Positions 8,981 through 19,237 of a DNA stretch of 64,000 nucleotides are shown in pieces; position 1 is the first letter of the stretch, and every line of letters begins with the position of its first letter. The stretch comes from Bacteroidales bacterium (GTDB lineage Bacteria; Bacteroidota; Bacteroidia; Bacteroidales; GCA-2748055). Where the stretch lies: assembly GCA_021738565.1 (NCBI GenBank), contig JAIPBT010000015.1, positions 22,520 to 86,519 on the forward strand, read 5' to 3'. The notes beneath the pieces are model-generated. The model had not been told where the DNA came from, did no database searches, and saw only the letters and a list, made by a program, of their open reading frames with translations. Made by a program: the position numbers and the translations under genes.

Positions 8981-11637
8981 TTTTCTATAAAACCATCATT
9001 TTTATCTCCTGAAAATACATAAATGAAACCTGTTAGGGTATAAGATTCCAATCCGCTTAAACGGGGTTCAAAAACTTCACATATGTAATAATAGACACCG
9101 GGTGCTACCAGCTGGTCAGTACCCATGATCTTTCCGTCCCATTGAATGCCAGGATCATTGGTTTGGAAAACCAACAACCCCCATCTGTTAAACAGTTGAA
9201 AATCAACTTTTTCAACATATGCTGTTTTTAACGGGATATAAAGATCGTTTGTATTATCGTCGTTCGGACTGAACACATTAGGCAGCACATAGTTTGAACA
9301 TTCATCCAGACACAGCTGCACGGATTCTTTTGACCTGTTTTGCATGGAATCAAGCGCAATTATATAATAACAACCTGTAAGGGATGCATTTGTCTTAATA
9401 TCAATATATGAAGTTTCGGTTTTGTCATCTGTTTTAAATATAAGTGAATCTATTCGATCTTCTCTGTTGGGCGTGTAATTGTAATAAAGTTCATAACCCT
9501 CAACATCCCCGAGGCAGGAATCTGATAAAAATCCCCAGTTAAGCTGATTGTAAAATTCATCACAGAACGATTGCCCCTGCAAATATGGCGTGCATGGCCG
9601 AATGGTATCTATTGGCCGGGTGCAGTTGATATGGCTGTAGTTCACATTCTCAAAGAGGTCCCCCTCAATGATGCGCCAGCCCGTGCTTTTTATCCTGTAG
9701 CAGTATTCCACACCATTTTTCAGTCCTGTATCGGTGTAAACCGGAGCTGTTGTATATCCGATAGAATCAAATGCTCCGACGCTGTTATTCAGCCGGTAGA
9801 TCGTATAATCGTAATTGATCCATGGAACATTTTTCCGCATGGTCATTTTAATCTGATTATCCTCACCAACAAGATCCGGATAAAAGGATGAAGCTCTTTC
9901 AAGTCGCGATGTATCACTGATCGGGAACTTGTTACCGGGCTCATTGTTGTAAAGGGCAATAGTATATGAATAGCCGCGATAAGTATCAACGGTATTTGAG
10001 TCAATTTCTGAATATATATTTGAATCGGTAAAAATAGTGTCACTTATATTCGTAGTATTTTTCAGAAATACTTTATCCGATTCTTTTCTGTAAAGTCCCT
10101 GGCTTCTTGAAATTACATATTGATACGGTCCGTTGGCAGGTATTGTGTCCAGGTCCTCCGGCATTGCCCAGCGGACATCTATTTCACCATCTCCGGTGTC
10201 TTCGGTTACACTGACCTGCAGTAAGGCCGGTAATCCCGCGACCAGGGGTGAACATGCTTCACCACTCGGCAAGCTTAATGCACCATCCGGGTAAATGGAT
10301 GCGATCATATAACAAAATTCTGTTCCCTGGTTCAGGCCCTGTCCCCTTCCATCATCTACAAATCTTGTTTGAGACCGTCTTTTTATATCAGTTATTGGCC
10401 TGTAATCTGTGTAGGAAGGCACTCCGGTTACGCATGAATCAGGCGTATAACCTGATGGTCCTTCTCTCCTGAAAATTCGATAACCAGTAACATACGGGCA
10501 TGGATCAGGATCCCAGTTCAGGGTGATGCTGTTCGATGCAGGTGTAAGTTCCGGTGTATCAGGTGGGGATCCAATTACCTTAATTCTTACATTCTTGAGG
10601 TCAACGAGCTGTGTTTCAGGATTGTTGTCCTCTGCTTTAAATACAACGGTATAGTCTTGCTCCCTGACATGGCTGCAATTTGTCTCCCATTTGAAAAAGC
10701 CTTCATTGAATCCGAAGTCGGCATCCGGACTAAAGGAGTCGAAAAATGCCGGATTGTTTTGAACTTCAAAGGGTCCGCCTGTTGCATTCAAATAAACAGA
10801 ATCAAGGTCATAATCCCTGGCAACAACATTAAATTCGATCAATGTTCCAGCTTCCACGCAATAGTCATACAAGCTGTCGATATAAGGTTTGTTGTTGTCC
10901 GTTTCGAATACTTCGATCTGCATATCCCTCACGATATTGCCAATCTTGACACCTTCTCTCCATTCTTCGATGTCAATAGCGATGTTGTAAATACCTGTTT
11001 CATCAGGGGTGATCCAGAAAAGGTCACCAGTATAAGGGTCTATGTACAATGTGTCAGTGGCATACGGGAGTTCATAGCCCTCAATTGGGTTGCCATCTTC
11101 TTCCGTACATACGGTGAGTTTGTATGAAATGCTGTCTCCGTCAGGATCATAAGCTGAAGGATTATGAATGAATACCTGGTTCAAAGCCGCACGGTCTATT
11201 GGATCGCTGAGCAGGACCGGGGTTGAATTCGTTCCGATGGCAGGATTGATCGCAATGGTCGTTTTGATGGAAAATACTACATTTACTGAGTTGGGGATGT
11301 TTTTAACCCCAAGGTTCCTGTTTGGATCCTGTACGATAATTTCGTAGGTGCCCGATCCCGGGAAAGTGTGCCTGGTTGTATAAATGTTTTTCTGATAATT
11401 TCCGGGTAATTTTTCTATACTGATCCTTGGCGCAGTAGATATGGTATTGTCACCCCATTGTACCTCCAGCGAAGATCTGTCGGCCTGGCTCAGGGTATAC
11501 GTGAAGGTGGTGATCAGAATCTCGTATGTAAATTCATCAAGCTGTTTCAGTGTAATTTCACCTGCCCGGTTATGTGTTGCCCATAACTGATTGAGAATTA
11601 ACAACAATAAAAATATTGTAGGTACAATTCTTTTCAT
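8977..11637 (-). CDS. Secreted FN3-type protein with type B T9SS sorting domain
   Basis: This 886-residue protein has a signal peptide (residues 1 to about 20, ending LWATHN), an N-terminal PKD/cadherin-like region with SAYDPDGDSISYKLTV, and several fibronectin-III-like modules (e.g. TPASNSITLNWDPDPCPYVTGYRIFRR). The last 90 or so residues are a gliding_CHU_C domain: NVFSPNDDNTNDLYIP, FQLFNRWGLLVFQ and WDGK near residues 845-850, then APGVYYYICEV. Such domains direct passage through the type IX secretion system and surface anchoring or release. A role as an adhesin or surface-layer protein is likely, but the ligand is unknown. The downstream TPR gene overlaps by 4 bases. Confidence 0.85.
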   Translation of the reverse strand: MKRIVPTIFLLLLILNQLWATHNRAGEITLKQLDEFTYEILITTFTYTLSQADRSSLEVQWGDNTISTAPRISIEKLPGNYQKNIYTTRHTFPGSGTYEIIVQDPNRNLGVKNIPNSVNVVFSIKTTIAINPAIGTNSTPVLLSDPIDRAALNQVFIHNPSAYDPDGDSISYKLTVCTEEDGNPIEGYELPYATDTLYIDPYTGDLFWITPDETGIYNIAIDIEEWREGVKIGNIVRDMQIEVFETDNNKPYIDSLYDYCVEAGTLIEFNVVARDYDLDSVYLNATGGPFEVQNNPAFFDSFSPDADFGFNEGFFKWETNCSHVREQDYTVVFKAEDNNPETQLVDLKNVRIKVIGSPPDTPELTPASNSITLNWDPDPCPYVTGYRIFRREGPSGYTPDSCVTGVPSYTDYRPITDIKRRSQTRFVDDGRGQGLNQGTEFCYMIASIYPDGALSLPSGEACSPLVAGLPALLQVSVTEDTGDGEIDVRWAMPEDLDTIPANGPYQYVISRSQGLYRKESDKVFLKNTTNISDTIFTDSNIYSEIDSNTVDTYRGYSYTIALYNNEPGNKFPISDTSRLERASSFYPDLVGEDNQIKMTMRKNVPWINYDYTIYRLNNSVGAFDSIGYTTAPVYTDTGLKNGVEYCYRIKSTGWRIIEGDLFENVNYSHINCTRPIDTIRPCTPYLQGQSFCDEFYNQLNWGFLSDSCLGDVEGYELYYNYTPNREDRIDSLIFKTDDKTETSYIDIKTNASLTGCYYIIALDSMQNRSKESVQLCLDECSNYVLPNVFSPNDDNTNDLYIPLKTAYVEKVDFQLFNRWGLLVFQTNDPGIQWDGKIMGTDQLVAPGVYYYICEVFEPRLSGLESYTLTGFIYVFSGDKNDGFIEK

Positions 11638-11644
11638 TCTCTCG

Positions 11645-12136
11645 CTAAAGCTTCAGTAATTCTTCTTTATGCCTGGCATCAAATTTTATTCCCTTTTCCT
11701 TTTTTGTCCCGGAGTAAATCAGCAGGTTTGTTTGATCTGTAAAAATATCTGTTAACAATGCATTGTAAAGGTACAAAGTTTTCGGTTTCTCATTCAATTT
11801 AACACGCATTTTGATGGTCATCGCAAGCTCATCGAAATTAACAGTAACGGGATTTGCGGACAATTCTACATTCTCGCTGTTAATCTCTATTTTGAAGGAG
11901 GATCGGAAGTATGAATTGAACCATTTGTTATTGAATACATTGACGGTTTTGAGATCGGTAAATTCTCCATGGTAATGAAAATAGGCCGTTTCCCAGTCAT
12001 CAACAAAAGTATTTATCCTTATGAACATGCTATCGTCACTGAAGCTAATGTTGGTTACGGAAACATGAATGGGGTGTGCATACACTCTTATCAGTGCAAA
12101 CAATGTAACGATTATTAAAATTAAAAACCTTTTCAT
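11645..12136 (-). CDS. DUF6702 family exported protein
   Basis: From the ATG at 12136 the product is 163 residues, with a signal peptide MKRFLILIIVTLFALIRVYAHP. The mature part resembles DUF6702, beginning HPIHVSVTNISFSDDS and carrying INTFVDDWETAYFHYH. A longer frame reaching 12250 adds residues without signal-peptide logic, so I reject it. The function is unknown. A HupE/UreJ-like gene lies divergently 335 bases away; both HupE-like and DUF6702 genes tend to cluster in Bacteroidota, so a shared role in metal or envelope processes is possible but is inference. Confidence 0.75.
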   Translation of the reverse strand: MKRFLILIIVTLFALIRVYAHPIHVSVTNISFSDDSMFIRINTFVDDWETAYFHYHGEFTDLKTVNVFNNKWFNSYFRSSFKIEINSENVELSANPVTVNFDELAMTIKMRVKLNEKPKTLYLYNALLTDIFTDQTNLLIYSGTKKEKGIKFDARHKEELLKL

Positions 12137-12471
12137 CTGGTTATTTATTAATTTTTTACATGTCAGATATCCTGCTCCGAAGTATATCGGGGTAGCTTGC
12201 CATGATAGTTTATTATCAAAGAAAATTAACACAAGAAGTGAACCCCTCATGCACTATCGTTCGCAAAAGGTAATAAAAATAACATGAAGGTTCCATGGCA
12301 TTAATATTTAAATTGTCATTTATTTGAGTTAATAATTATTTGGAATACAGACGCTTAACTAAATTATTTTCTGATGAAATAATTATAAGCATGTGTGTTC
12401 CGCCAATCGGCGGATCATGGCCCGGTTCTTTATGTAAATTTACACTAAACTTGTATCGAAATAAATTAAAT
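12137..12471. other. Divergent intergenic region, 335 bases
   Basis: AT-rich space between the divergent DUF6702 and HupE-like genes. I see a perfect five-base-pair hairpin CCGCC-AATC-GGCGG at 12400-12413 and a near-consensus -7 element TAAACTTG at 12446-12453 in front of the HupE-like gene. No ORF with coding character and no RNA gene are evident. Confidence 0.5.
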
Positions 12472-13053
12472 ATGTCAGTTTTTGAATTATACTTACGGTT
12501 GGGGATCGATCATATACTGGATTTCCAAGGGTATGATCACATTCTTTTTATCATGACTCTTTGTGCTGTATACAGGGTAAAGGAATGGAAGAAAGTGCTG
12601 GTCCTGATCACTGCATTTACACTGGGGCATTCTACTACCCTGGTACTTGCCTCGCTAAAGCTAATCAGTATTGATACAGGACTGATAGAGTTTCTCATTC
12701 CGTTGACCATTTTTATCACTGCGTTGGCCAATGCGATCTATCGATATGAAAAGGCAGGACGCATGCTCCATTTGATAAAATACTTGGCAGCATTGTTCTT
12801 CGGACTGATCCATGGCCTTGGATTTTCACTTTATCTGAGGAGCCTGCTTGGATCAGCGGAATCCATTGTCCTGCCGCTCTTTTCCTTCAACCTTGGGATT
12901 GAAATTGGGCAGATCATGATCGTTGTTTTCATCATGTTGGTTACCTGGATCATTGTAAACCTTTTTAAATCCCCGAGGAGGGAATGGAACCTGGTGTTAT
13001 CAGGAGTAGCGCTAGGTATCTCCTTTTTGCTAATGATGGAAAGAATCCCTTGA
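12472..13053 (+). CDS. HupE/UreJ-like membrane protein
   Basis: Starting at the ATG at 12472 the protein has 193 residues and about six membrane helices. The HupE/UreJ_2 signatures are present: the N-terminal GIDHILDFQGYDHILFIMTL (residues about 11-30), FTLGHSTTLVLASL, and the conserved FGLIHGLGFS in the middle of the chain with histidines suited to bind a metal such as nickel. HupE proteins carry Ni or related metals in hydrogenase and urease clusters, but none of those enzymes is nearby, so the transported metal is uncertain. An upstream extension from 12340 lacks membrane character and is rejected. Confidence 0.75.
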   Translation: MSVFELYLRLGIDHILDFQGYDHILFIMTLCAVYRVKEWKKVLVLITAFTLGHSTTLVLASLKLISIDTGLIEFLIPLTIFITALANAIYRYEKAGRMLHLIKYLAALFFGLIHGLGFSLYLRSLLGSAESIVLPLFSFNLGIEIGQIMIVVFIMLVTWIIVNLFKSPRREWNLVLSGVALGISFLLMMERIP

Positions 13054-13101
13054 TCCACGGAAAATGAGTGCTATGAATGCTATCAATATAAGAAAGTTGT
13101 G

Positions 13102-14010
13102 ATGGGAAATTGGGATAATGATGTTAAGGATTACCGCACGTTTCTTCGCCTTGAAAAGGGGTTATCGGAAAACTCCGTGGATGCCTATCAAAAGGATGTA
13201 AGGAAACTTATCAGGTTCCTGGAACTAAATGATACAACATTGCTTCCCGGAGAAATCACCCCTGATTTGCTGCATAATTTTGTTGCATGGCTGAAAGAGA
13301 CAGGCTTGAGTGGACGTACGCAATCAAGGATCATCTCGGGCATAAGAAGTTTTTTCAGCTTTCTTGAGATGGAAGAAAGGATAGGTAAAAATCCTGCTTT
13401 AACACTTGAAAGTCCACGAATTGCCAGAATACTACCTGAAGTTCTCACCGTGGAAGAAATTGACAGGTTGTTTTCCGGGATCGACCTCAGCAAGCCGGAG
13501 GGCAGGAGAAACAGGGCCATGCTTGAATTGCTCTATTCCTGTGGTTTGCGGGTAAGTGAGCTGACTGGACTAAAGATATCTGATGTTTATCCCGACGAAG
13601 GATTTGTCAGGATTGTTGGGAAGGGCGATAAAGAGAGACTTATACCGATCAGCCGGGTGGCACTCAACGAGATCGAAAAATACATGCCTGACAGGAATTC
13701 AATGCTCAATATTGATAAGGGAAATACAGATGTGCTTTTTTTGAACAGAAGGGGAAAGCAGCTTACACGTGTCATGATATTTACCATTGTCAAGGATCTT
13801 GCAAGAAAAACAGGACTGAAAAAGACCATCAGTCCCCATACATTCAGGCATTCATTTGCAACACATCTTGTCAACGGAGGGGCTGATCTGCGGGCCGTAC
13901 AGGAAATGCTGGGACATGAGTCCATCGTTACCACAGAAATATATACGCATCTTGACAGGGAATATCTTCGCGAAGTAATTATCAGCCATCATCCGAGATC
14001 AAGAAAATAG
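13102..14010 (+). CDS. xerD: Tyrosine recombinase XerD-type
   Basis: This is a 302-residue site-specific tyrosine recombinase of the XerC/D type, which resolves chromosome dimers at dif with a partner at the septum. The N-terminal SAM-like DNA-binding half (residues 1-105) is followed by the catalytic domain with all active residues: R150 in CGLRVSELTGL, K174 in GKGDKER, H246 and R249 in HTFRHSFATHL, H272 in LGHES, and nucleophile Y281 in EIYTHLD. It is a housekeeping type, with no integrase-like extra domains and no att sites seen. The GTG just before (13099) adds one residue; I start at the ATG. Confidence 0.92.
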   Translation: MGNWDNDVKDYRTFLRLEKGLSENSVDAYQKDVRKLIRFLELNDTTLLPGEITPDLLHNFVAWLKETGLSGRTQSRIISGIRSFFSFLEMEERIGKNPALTLESPRIARILPEVLTVEEIDRLFSGIDLSKPEGRRNRAMLELLYSCGLRVSELTGLKISDVYPDEGFVRIVGKGDKERLIPISRVALNEIEKYMPDRNSMLNIDKGNTDVLFLNRRGKQLTRVMIFTIVKDLARKTGLKKTISPHTFRHSFATHLVNGGADLRAVQEMLGHESIVTTEIYTHLDREYLREVIISHHPRSRK

Positions 14011-14057
14011 ATCGGAATTGGCAGTCAAAACATACAATTATTTAACTTTATTTAGAA

Positions 14058-14086
14058 TTGTTTTAATTTTTTTTTAAATACATTTG
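14058..14086 (+). promoter_or_regulatory. Bacteroidota-type promoter for ppdK
   Basis: TTG at 14058-14060 and a perfect TACATTTG (TAnnTTTG) at 14079-14086 are separated by 18 bases, the usual geometry for the primary sigma factor of this phylum. The expected transcript start is near 14093, giving a leader of about 55 bases before the ppdK ATG. Confidence 0.7.
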
Positions 14087-14147
14087 TACTTTCAAAAAAA
14101 ATCCTATAGTTAACCAGTTCATTATTAACATTTAAAAGAATATTAGA

Positions 14148-16865
14148 ATGTCAAAAGTTAAGCGTGTTTATACCTTTGGGGACAAAAAGGCTGAAGGAAA
14201 AGCTGACATGAAAAATCTACTGGGAGGAAAAGGAGCCAATCTTGCTGAAATGAATCTCATCGGGGTTCCGGTTCCTCCAGGGTTTACGATCACAACTGAA
14301 GTTTGTGCGGAGTATTATCAGCTCGGACGTGAGAAAGTAACAGAAATTCTGAAGCCTGAGGTAGAGGCTGCAGTGAAGAATGTCGAGCAGATCATGGGAA
14401 CCAGATTTGGGAGCAATGAGAATCCCTGCCTGATGTCTGTTCGTTCCGGAGCAAGGGTTTCCATGCCCGGCATGATGGATACAGTATTGAATCTCGGAAT
14501 GAATGAGAATGCTGTTCAGGGGCTGACCGCGAAAACCGGTAATGAGAAATTTGCATGGGACAGCTATCGCCGGTTTGTTCAGATGTACGGTGATGTTGTT
14601 CTGGGCATGAAACCTGAAAGCAAGGAGGATATTGATCCTTTCGAGGAGATCCTTGAAGAGTTGAAAGAAGCCAAAGGTATTGTCAATGACAATGAATTAG
14701 ATGTTGAGGACCTTAAGGGACTGGTTGAAAAATTTAAGGCTGCTGTTAAAAAGCAGACCGGCCAGGATTTCCCTGTAGATCCCTGGGATCAGCTGTGGGG
14801 AGCAGTTATGGCAGTTTTTGATAGCTGGAATACAGACAGGGCCATTTATTATCGACAGATGCACCAGATCCCGGAAGAGTGGGGAACCGCAGTGAATGTC
14901 CAGGCCATGGTATTCGGAAACATGGGCAATAAGTCCGGTACAGGTGTTGCGTTTACAAGGGATGCTGCAACCGGTGAAGATATTTTCAACGGCGAATACC
15001 TGATCGATGCACAGGGAGAAGATGTTGTTGCAGGTGTGCGTACGCCGCAACAGATAACCAAAGAGGGTTCTCTCCGATGGGCAAAGCTTGCAGGTGTTCC
15101 TGAAGAAGAACGGGTATCAAAATATCCTTCGCTGGAGGAACTGATGCCTGAAGTATACAAGGGGTTGGATGATACCCAGACAAAGCTTGAGAATCACTAC
15201 AGGGACATGCAGGATATAGAGTTTACAATCCAGGATGAAAAACTCTGGATGTTGCAGACCCGGAACGGAAAACGTACAGCTGCTTCAATGGTGAAGGTCG
15301 CCATGGATCTTCTGCGCGATGGGATGATCGATGAAAAGACCGCATTGCTTCGGCAGGAACCTTCAAAACTGGATGAATTGCTCCACCCGGTCTTTGATAA
15401 ATCAGCACTTTCAAAAGGAACCGTTATTGCCAAAGGACTTCCTGCTTCACCCGGGGCAGCTACCGGTCAGGTTGTATTCTTTGCCGATGAAGCAGAAAAG
15501 TACCCTGAGTCCATTCTTGTAAGGATTGAAACATCACCTGAGGACCTCGAAGGAATGAACATTGCCAGAGGAATTCTCACTGCACGTGGAGGTATGACTT
15601 CACATGCCGCCGTTGTTGCACGGGGTATGGGAAAATGTTGTGTTTCAGGAGCAGGTGGAGTGAAGGTTAATTACAGGGAACGGACCATGTCTGTTTCAGG
15701 TAAAACACTGAAGGAAGGTGACTGGATCTCGCTCGATGGAACATCAGGTATCGTATATGAAGGTAAAATTGATACGATCGATCCGGAATTAAGTGGTGAT
15801 TTTGCCAATATTATGGAACTTGCTGAAAAGCACACCAAAATGGATGTAAGGACGAATGCCGACACTCCCGATGATGCAGTAACTGCGAGGGATTTCGGAG
15901 CGAAGGGTATTGGACTTACACGAACTGAACATATGTTCTTTGAAGGAGAACGTATCATAGCCATGCGTGAAATGATCCTTGCATCCAATGAGAATGAAAG
16001 AAGAAAAGCACTTGAAAAATTATTGCCTTATCAAAGGGAAGATTTCGAAGGAATACTCGAGGCAATGCAGGGATATGGTGTGACGATCAGACTACTGGAC
16101 CCGCCTTTGCATGAATTTGTTCCCCACGATGATGCCAATCAGAAGATCATGGCTGAGCAAATGGGAGTGACTGTTGACGAGATTAAGGCGCTGGTTGATG
16201 ACCTGCACGAATTTAACCCGATGCTCGGGCACAGGGGATGCCGTCTTGGAAATACATATCCGGAAATCACCGAAATGCAGGCAAGGGCGATCATTGAGGC
16301 CGCTGTTAATTTGAAGAAGAAGGGCATTGATGCCCGTCCGGAAATCATGGTACCTCTCATTGGTACGGTAAAGGAGTTTCAATTGCAGGATGAGATCATC
16401 AGGGCTACCGCTGAAAAGGTATTTGAGGAGAAAGGTGAAAAATGCGAATACCAGGTTGGAACAATGATCGAAATTCCCCGCGCTGCGCTTGTTGCTGACG
16501 AAATTGCAAAGCATGCTGAATTTTTCTCATTCGGCACAAATGACCTTACACAGATGGGATTTGGATATTCAAGAGATGATGCAGGGAAATTCCTTCCTAT
16601 TTATATCAAGAAAGGCATACTGAAGACCGATCCGTTCCAGTCTCTCGATCAGGAGGGTATCGGACAGCTTGTAGAGATTGGGACAACCAGGGGCCGCTCC
16701 AGTAATTCAAATCTGAAAGTTGGCATCTGCGGTGAACATGGAGGTGATCCCAGCTCAGTGGAATTCTGTTACAGGACTGGCATGAATTATGTAAGTTGTT
16801 CTCCTTTCCGGGTACCGATAGCAAGGCTTGCAGCAGCTCAAGCTTCGATCAAATACAAAAGATAG
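14148..16865 (+). CDS. ppdK: Pyruvate, phosphate dikinase
   Basis: PPDK interconverts pyruvate, ATP and phosphate with phosphoenolpyruvate, AMP and pyrophosphate. The 905-residue chain has the N-terminal ATP-grasp domain (LLGGKGANLAEMN at about 25-37, VRSGARVSMPGMMDTVLNLG), the swivelling phosphohistidine domain with H486 in GGMTSHAAVVARGMG, and the PEP/pyruvate barrel ending with FGTNDLTQMGFGYSRDD and the catalytic Cys near 861 in GICGEHGGDPSS. It has its own promoter upstream and a strong terminator after the stop. With pckA next door it makes a PEP node suited to a reversible, PPi-linked glycolysis, common in anaerobes. Confidence 0.97.
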   Translation: MSKVKRVYTFGDKKAEGKADMKNLLGGKGANLAEMNLIGVPVPPGFTITTEVCAEYYQLGREKVTEILKPEVEAAVKNVEQIMGTRFGSNENPCLMSVRSGARVSMPGMMDTVLNLGMNENAVQGLTAKTGNEKFAWDSYRRFVQMYGDVVLGMKPESKEDIDPFEEILEELKEAKGIVNDNELDVEDLKGLVEKFKAAVKKQTGQDFPVDPWDQLWGAVMAVFDSWNTDRAIYYRQMHQIPEEWGTAVNVQAMVFGNMGNKSGTGVAFTRDAATGEDIFNGEYLIDAQGEDVVAGVRTPQQITKEGSLRWAKLAGVPEEERVSKYPSLEELMPEVYKGLDDTQTKLENHYRDMQDIEFTIQDEKLWMLQTRNGKRTAASMVKVAMDLLRDGMIDEKTALLRQEPSKLDELLHPVFDKSALSKGTVIAKGLPASPGAATGQVVFFADEAEKYPESILVRIETSPEDLEGMNIARGILTARGGMTSHAAVVARGMGKCCVSGAGGVKVNYRERTMSVSGKTLKEGDWISLDGTSGIVYEGKIDTIDPELSGDFANIMELAEKHTKMDVRTNADTPDDAVTARDFGAKGIGLTRTEHMFFEGERIIAMREMILASNENERRKALEKLLPYQREDFEGILEAMQGYGVTIRLLDPPLHEFVPHDDANQKIMAEQMGVTVDEIKALVDDLHEFNPMLGHRGCRLGNTYPEITEMQARAIIEAAVNLKKKGIDARPEIMVPLIGTVKEFQLQDEIIRATAEKVFEEKGEKCEYQVGTMIEIPRAALVADEIAKHAEFFSFGTNDLTQMGFGYSRDDAGKFLPIYIKKGILKTDPFQSLDQEGIGQLVEIGTTRGRSSNSNLKVGICGEHGGDPSSVEFCYRTGMNYVSCSPFRVPIARLAAAQASIKYKR

Positions 16866-16887
16866 GGAACCTGATAACAATAAATTC

Positions 16888-16924
16888 AAAAGCAGTAATA
16901 CTTTGTTTTGCTGCTTTTTTTTTT
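16888..16924 (+). terminator. Intrinsic terminator after ppdK
   Basis: AAAAGCAG at 16888-16895 pairs with CTGCTTTT at 16911-16918, and the 3' arm runs into an unbroken T-tract to 16924. It lies 22 bases behind the ppdK stop and separates ppdK from pckA. Confidence 0.8.
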
Positions 16925-16983
16925 GATCTTTGATTAGATGTGTCTGTTTCATTAATTTTCCTTATTAATTCAATAATACGAAT

Positions 16984-18597
16984 ATGAACAAACATGTAAA
17001 AAATATCGACCTTCAGCAATACGGAATAAAGGACAATGCCGAAATCGTATACAATGCCAGTTATGATCTGCTCTATGAAGAGGAATTAAGTGACCTGGAA
17101 GGATTTGAGAAAGGTGTGTTAACAGAATTTGGAGCTGTAAAGGTAGATACAGGTAAGTTCACCGGTCGCTCCCCAAAGGACAAGTATATTGTATTGGATG
17201 ATACTACCAGAAATACCGTTTGGTGGCGAAATGAAAAAGCAAAATCCTCTGACAACAAGCCTATAACCAAAGAGGTTTGGGACCATGGTTTGAAACTTGC
17301 TGTGGAGGAGCTGTCCGGTCAGCGGCTTTATGTAATGGATGTATTTTGCGGCGCCAATGAAGACAGCCGGCTGAGTGTAAGGTTTATTATGGAAGTGGCC
17401 TGGCAGGCGCACTTTGTGAAGAATATGTTCATTCGCCCATCTGAGGAAGAACTGGAAAATTTTAAACCGGACTTTGTTATGCTGAATGCTGCGAAAAAAA
17501 CAAATCCACAGTGGAAAGAACAGGGATTGCATTCAGAAGTTTTCGTCTTTTTTAACCTTACTGAACGAATGGGAGTTATTGGCGGGTCATGGTATGGAGG
17601 AGAGATGAAAAAAGGAATATTCTCAATTATGAATTATTACCTGCCATTGAAGGGTATCGCTGCGATGCATTGTTCTGCAAATGTTGGGAAAGAAGGAGAT
17701 ACCGCCATTTTCTTTGGGTTATCCGGAACAGGAAAAACAACCCTTTCCACAGATCCCAACAGGGCCCTGATAGGCGATGATGAACATGGATGGGATGATG
17801 ATGGAATCTTTAATTTTGAAGGCGGATGTTATGCCAAGACCATCCATCTGTCAAAAGAAAATGAACCTGATATATACAATGCTATACGCAAGGATGCTCT
17901 CCTTGAAAATGCGTCTGTTGACGCCGATGGAAAGGTGGATTTTGATGATGCATCGATAACAGAAAATACACGTGTATCTTACCCTATATATCACATTGAT
18001 AACATTGTTCGACCTGTATCAAAAGCAGGACATGCCAAACGTGTCATATTCCTTACAGCAGATGCATTCGGGGTCATGCCACCCGTTTCCAGATTGACCC
18101 CCGGGCAAACAAAATATCATTTTCTCTCAGGTTTTACCGCCAAGCTTGCCGGAACTGAATTGGGTATCACGGAACCTGTGCCTGCTTTTTCGGCTTGCTT
18201 TGGCGCAGCTTTTTTATTACTGCACCCAACAAAATACGGACAGGAGCTTGGAAGGAGGATGCAGGCAGCCGGATCAACTGCTTACCTTGTAAATACTGGT
18301 TGGAATGGTAGCGGGAAACGAATTTCAATTAAAGATACCCGTCTCATTATTGATGCAATTTTAAACGGCACGATCGACAAGGCCGAAACAACTACAATAC
18401 CCTATTTCAATCTTCAGATTCCTGTTTCTGTTAAAGGAGTAGATGAAGGAATCCTTGACCCGCGCCGTACGTACCAGGATCCGGCAGAGTGGGAAAGAAA
18501 GGCAAAGGACCTTGCCAGGAAGTTTATCGATAATTTCATGCAATTCACTGATAACGAGGAAGGAAAAAAACTGGTTAAAGAAGGTCCGCAATTATGA
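16984..18597 (+). CDS. pckA: Phosphoenolpyruvate carboxykinase (ATP)
   Basis: ATP-dependent PEP carboxykinase, converting oxaloacetate and ATP to PEP, CO2 and ADP, or running in reverse for CO2 fixation into succinate-producing pathways as in gut Bacteroidota. The 537-residue protein has the P-loop GLSGTGKTT at 245-253, the metal-binding [11 protein letters not shown] block just after it, and the RYSYP-like substrate arginine region [10 protein letters not shown] near 330. The N-terminal TGRSPKDK motif binds substrate. Its stop overlaps the plsY start by 4 bases, so plsY is translationally coupled. Confidence 0.97.
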   Translation: MNKHVKNIDLQQYGIKDNAEIVYNASYDLLYEEELSDLEGFEKGVLTEFGAVKVDTGKFTGRSPKDKYIVLDDTTRNTVWWRNEKAKSSDNKPITKEVWDHGLKLAVEELSGQRLYVMDVFCGANEDSRLSVRFIMEVAWQAHFVKNMFIRPSEEELENFKPDFVMLNAAKKTNPQWKEQGLHSEVFVFFNLTERMGVIGGSWYGGEMKKGIFSIMNYYLPLKGIAAMHCSANVGKEGDTAIFFGLSGTGKTTLSTDPNRALIGDDEHGWDDDGIFNFEGGCYAKTIHLSKENEPDIYNAIRKDALLENASVDADGKVDFDDASITENTRVSYPIYHIDNIVRPVSKAGHAKRVIFLTADAFGVMPPVSRLTPGQTKYHFLSGFTAKLAGTELGITEPVPAFSACFGAAFLLLHPTKYGQELGRRMQAAGSTAYLVNTGWNGSGKRISIKDTRLIIDAILNGTIDKAETTTIPYFNLQIPVSVKGVDEGILDPRRTYQDPAEWERKAKDLARKFIDNFMQFTDNEEGKKLVKEGPQL

Positions 18598-19235
18598 TCT
18601 TTGCACCATATTTGCTTATACCGGCTGCGTACCTGATCGGATCAGTCCCTACTGCTGTATGGACCGGAAAGATCCTGCATGGATTGGATATTCGCGATCA
18701 TGGGAGTGGTAATGCAGGTGCCACCAATGTAATGAGGGTGCTGGGGATCAAAACGGGCATACCGGTTCTGATCATTGATATGGTAAAAGGACTGCTGGCG
18801 GTGAAACTTGTACATTTCCAGTCGTTATTCACTGCCGGTCAGGAGTCATATATTGCTTTTTCCATTGTTCTGGGGGCAGCAGCTGTGGTTGGACATATTT
18901 TTCCTGTACTGGCCGGTTTCAGAGGAGGAAAAGGTGTTGCCACCATCACCGGAGTCTGTATTGCAATCCATCCCCTTGCTACCATTTTCTCAATAATGGT
19001 ATTTGTGCTTGTGCTCCTGATATCAAGGTATGTATCGCTGGGTTCGGTTATTGCAGGTCTTTCATTCCCCGTCTGGATCATGCTTGTTTTTCAGTCGGAG
19101 TATAAAACACTGTGGATTTTCTCTTTATTTGTTGCTGTGTTACTTTTGGTAACACACAATAGGAATATAAGGAGACTTGTTTTGGGAAAAGAGCCCATTG
19201 CCGATTTTATTTTCAGGAAAAAGAAGGAAAACTAA
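18594..19235 (+). CDS. plsY: Glycerol-3-phosphate acyltransferase PlsY
   Basis: PlsY moves the acyl group from acyl phosphate to glycerol-3-phosphate, giving lysophosphatidate, at the inner membrane. The 213-residue polytopic protein has all three signature loops: [28 protein letters not shown] (residues about 35-51) and FRGGKGVAT, plus the C-terminal [15 protein letters not shown]. It overlaps pckA by 4 bases. The pairing of a central carbon gene with a lipid gene looks like operon convenience rather than a common function. Confidence 0.95.
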   Translation: MIFAPYLLIPAAYLIGSVPTAVWTGKILHGLDIRDHGSGNAGATNVMRVLGIKTGIPVLIIDMVKGLLAVKLVHFQSLFTAGQESYIAFSIVLGAAAVVGHIFPVLAGFRGGKGVATITGVCIAIHPLATIFSIMVFVLVLLISRYVSLGSVIAGLSFPVWIMLVFQSEYKTLWIFSLFVAVLLLVTHNRNIRRLVLGKEPIADFIFRKKKEN

Positions 19236-19237
19236 CC

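Noticed and set aside
10657..11127. 156-codon open frame on the plus strand
   Set aside because: It lies wholly inside the FN3/type-IX gene on the other strand and has no signal, motif or promoter; a shadow frame.
13102..14010. Integrase of a mobile island
   Set aside because: The protein is the standard XerD type and no att repeats, tRNA or mobile genes flank it.
16092..16514. 140-codon open frame on the minus strand
   Set aside because: Shadow of ppdK, whose own frame is fully conserved there.
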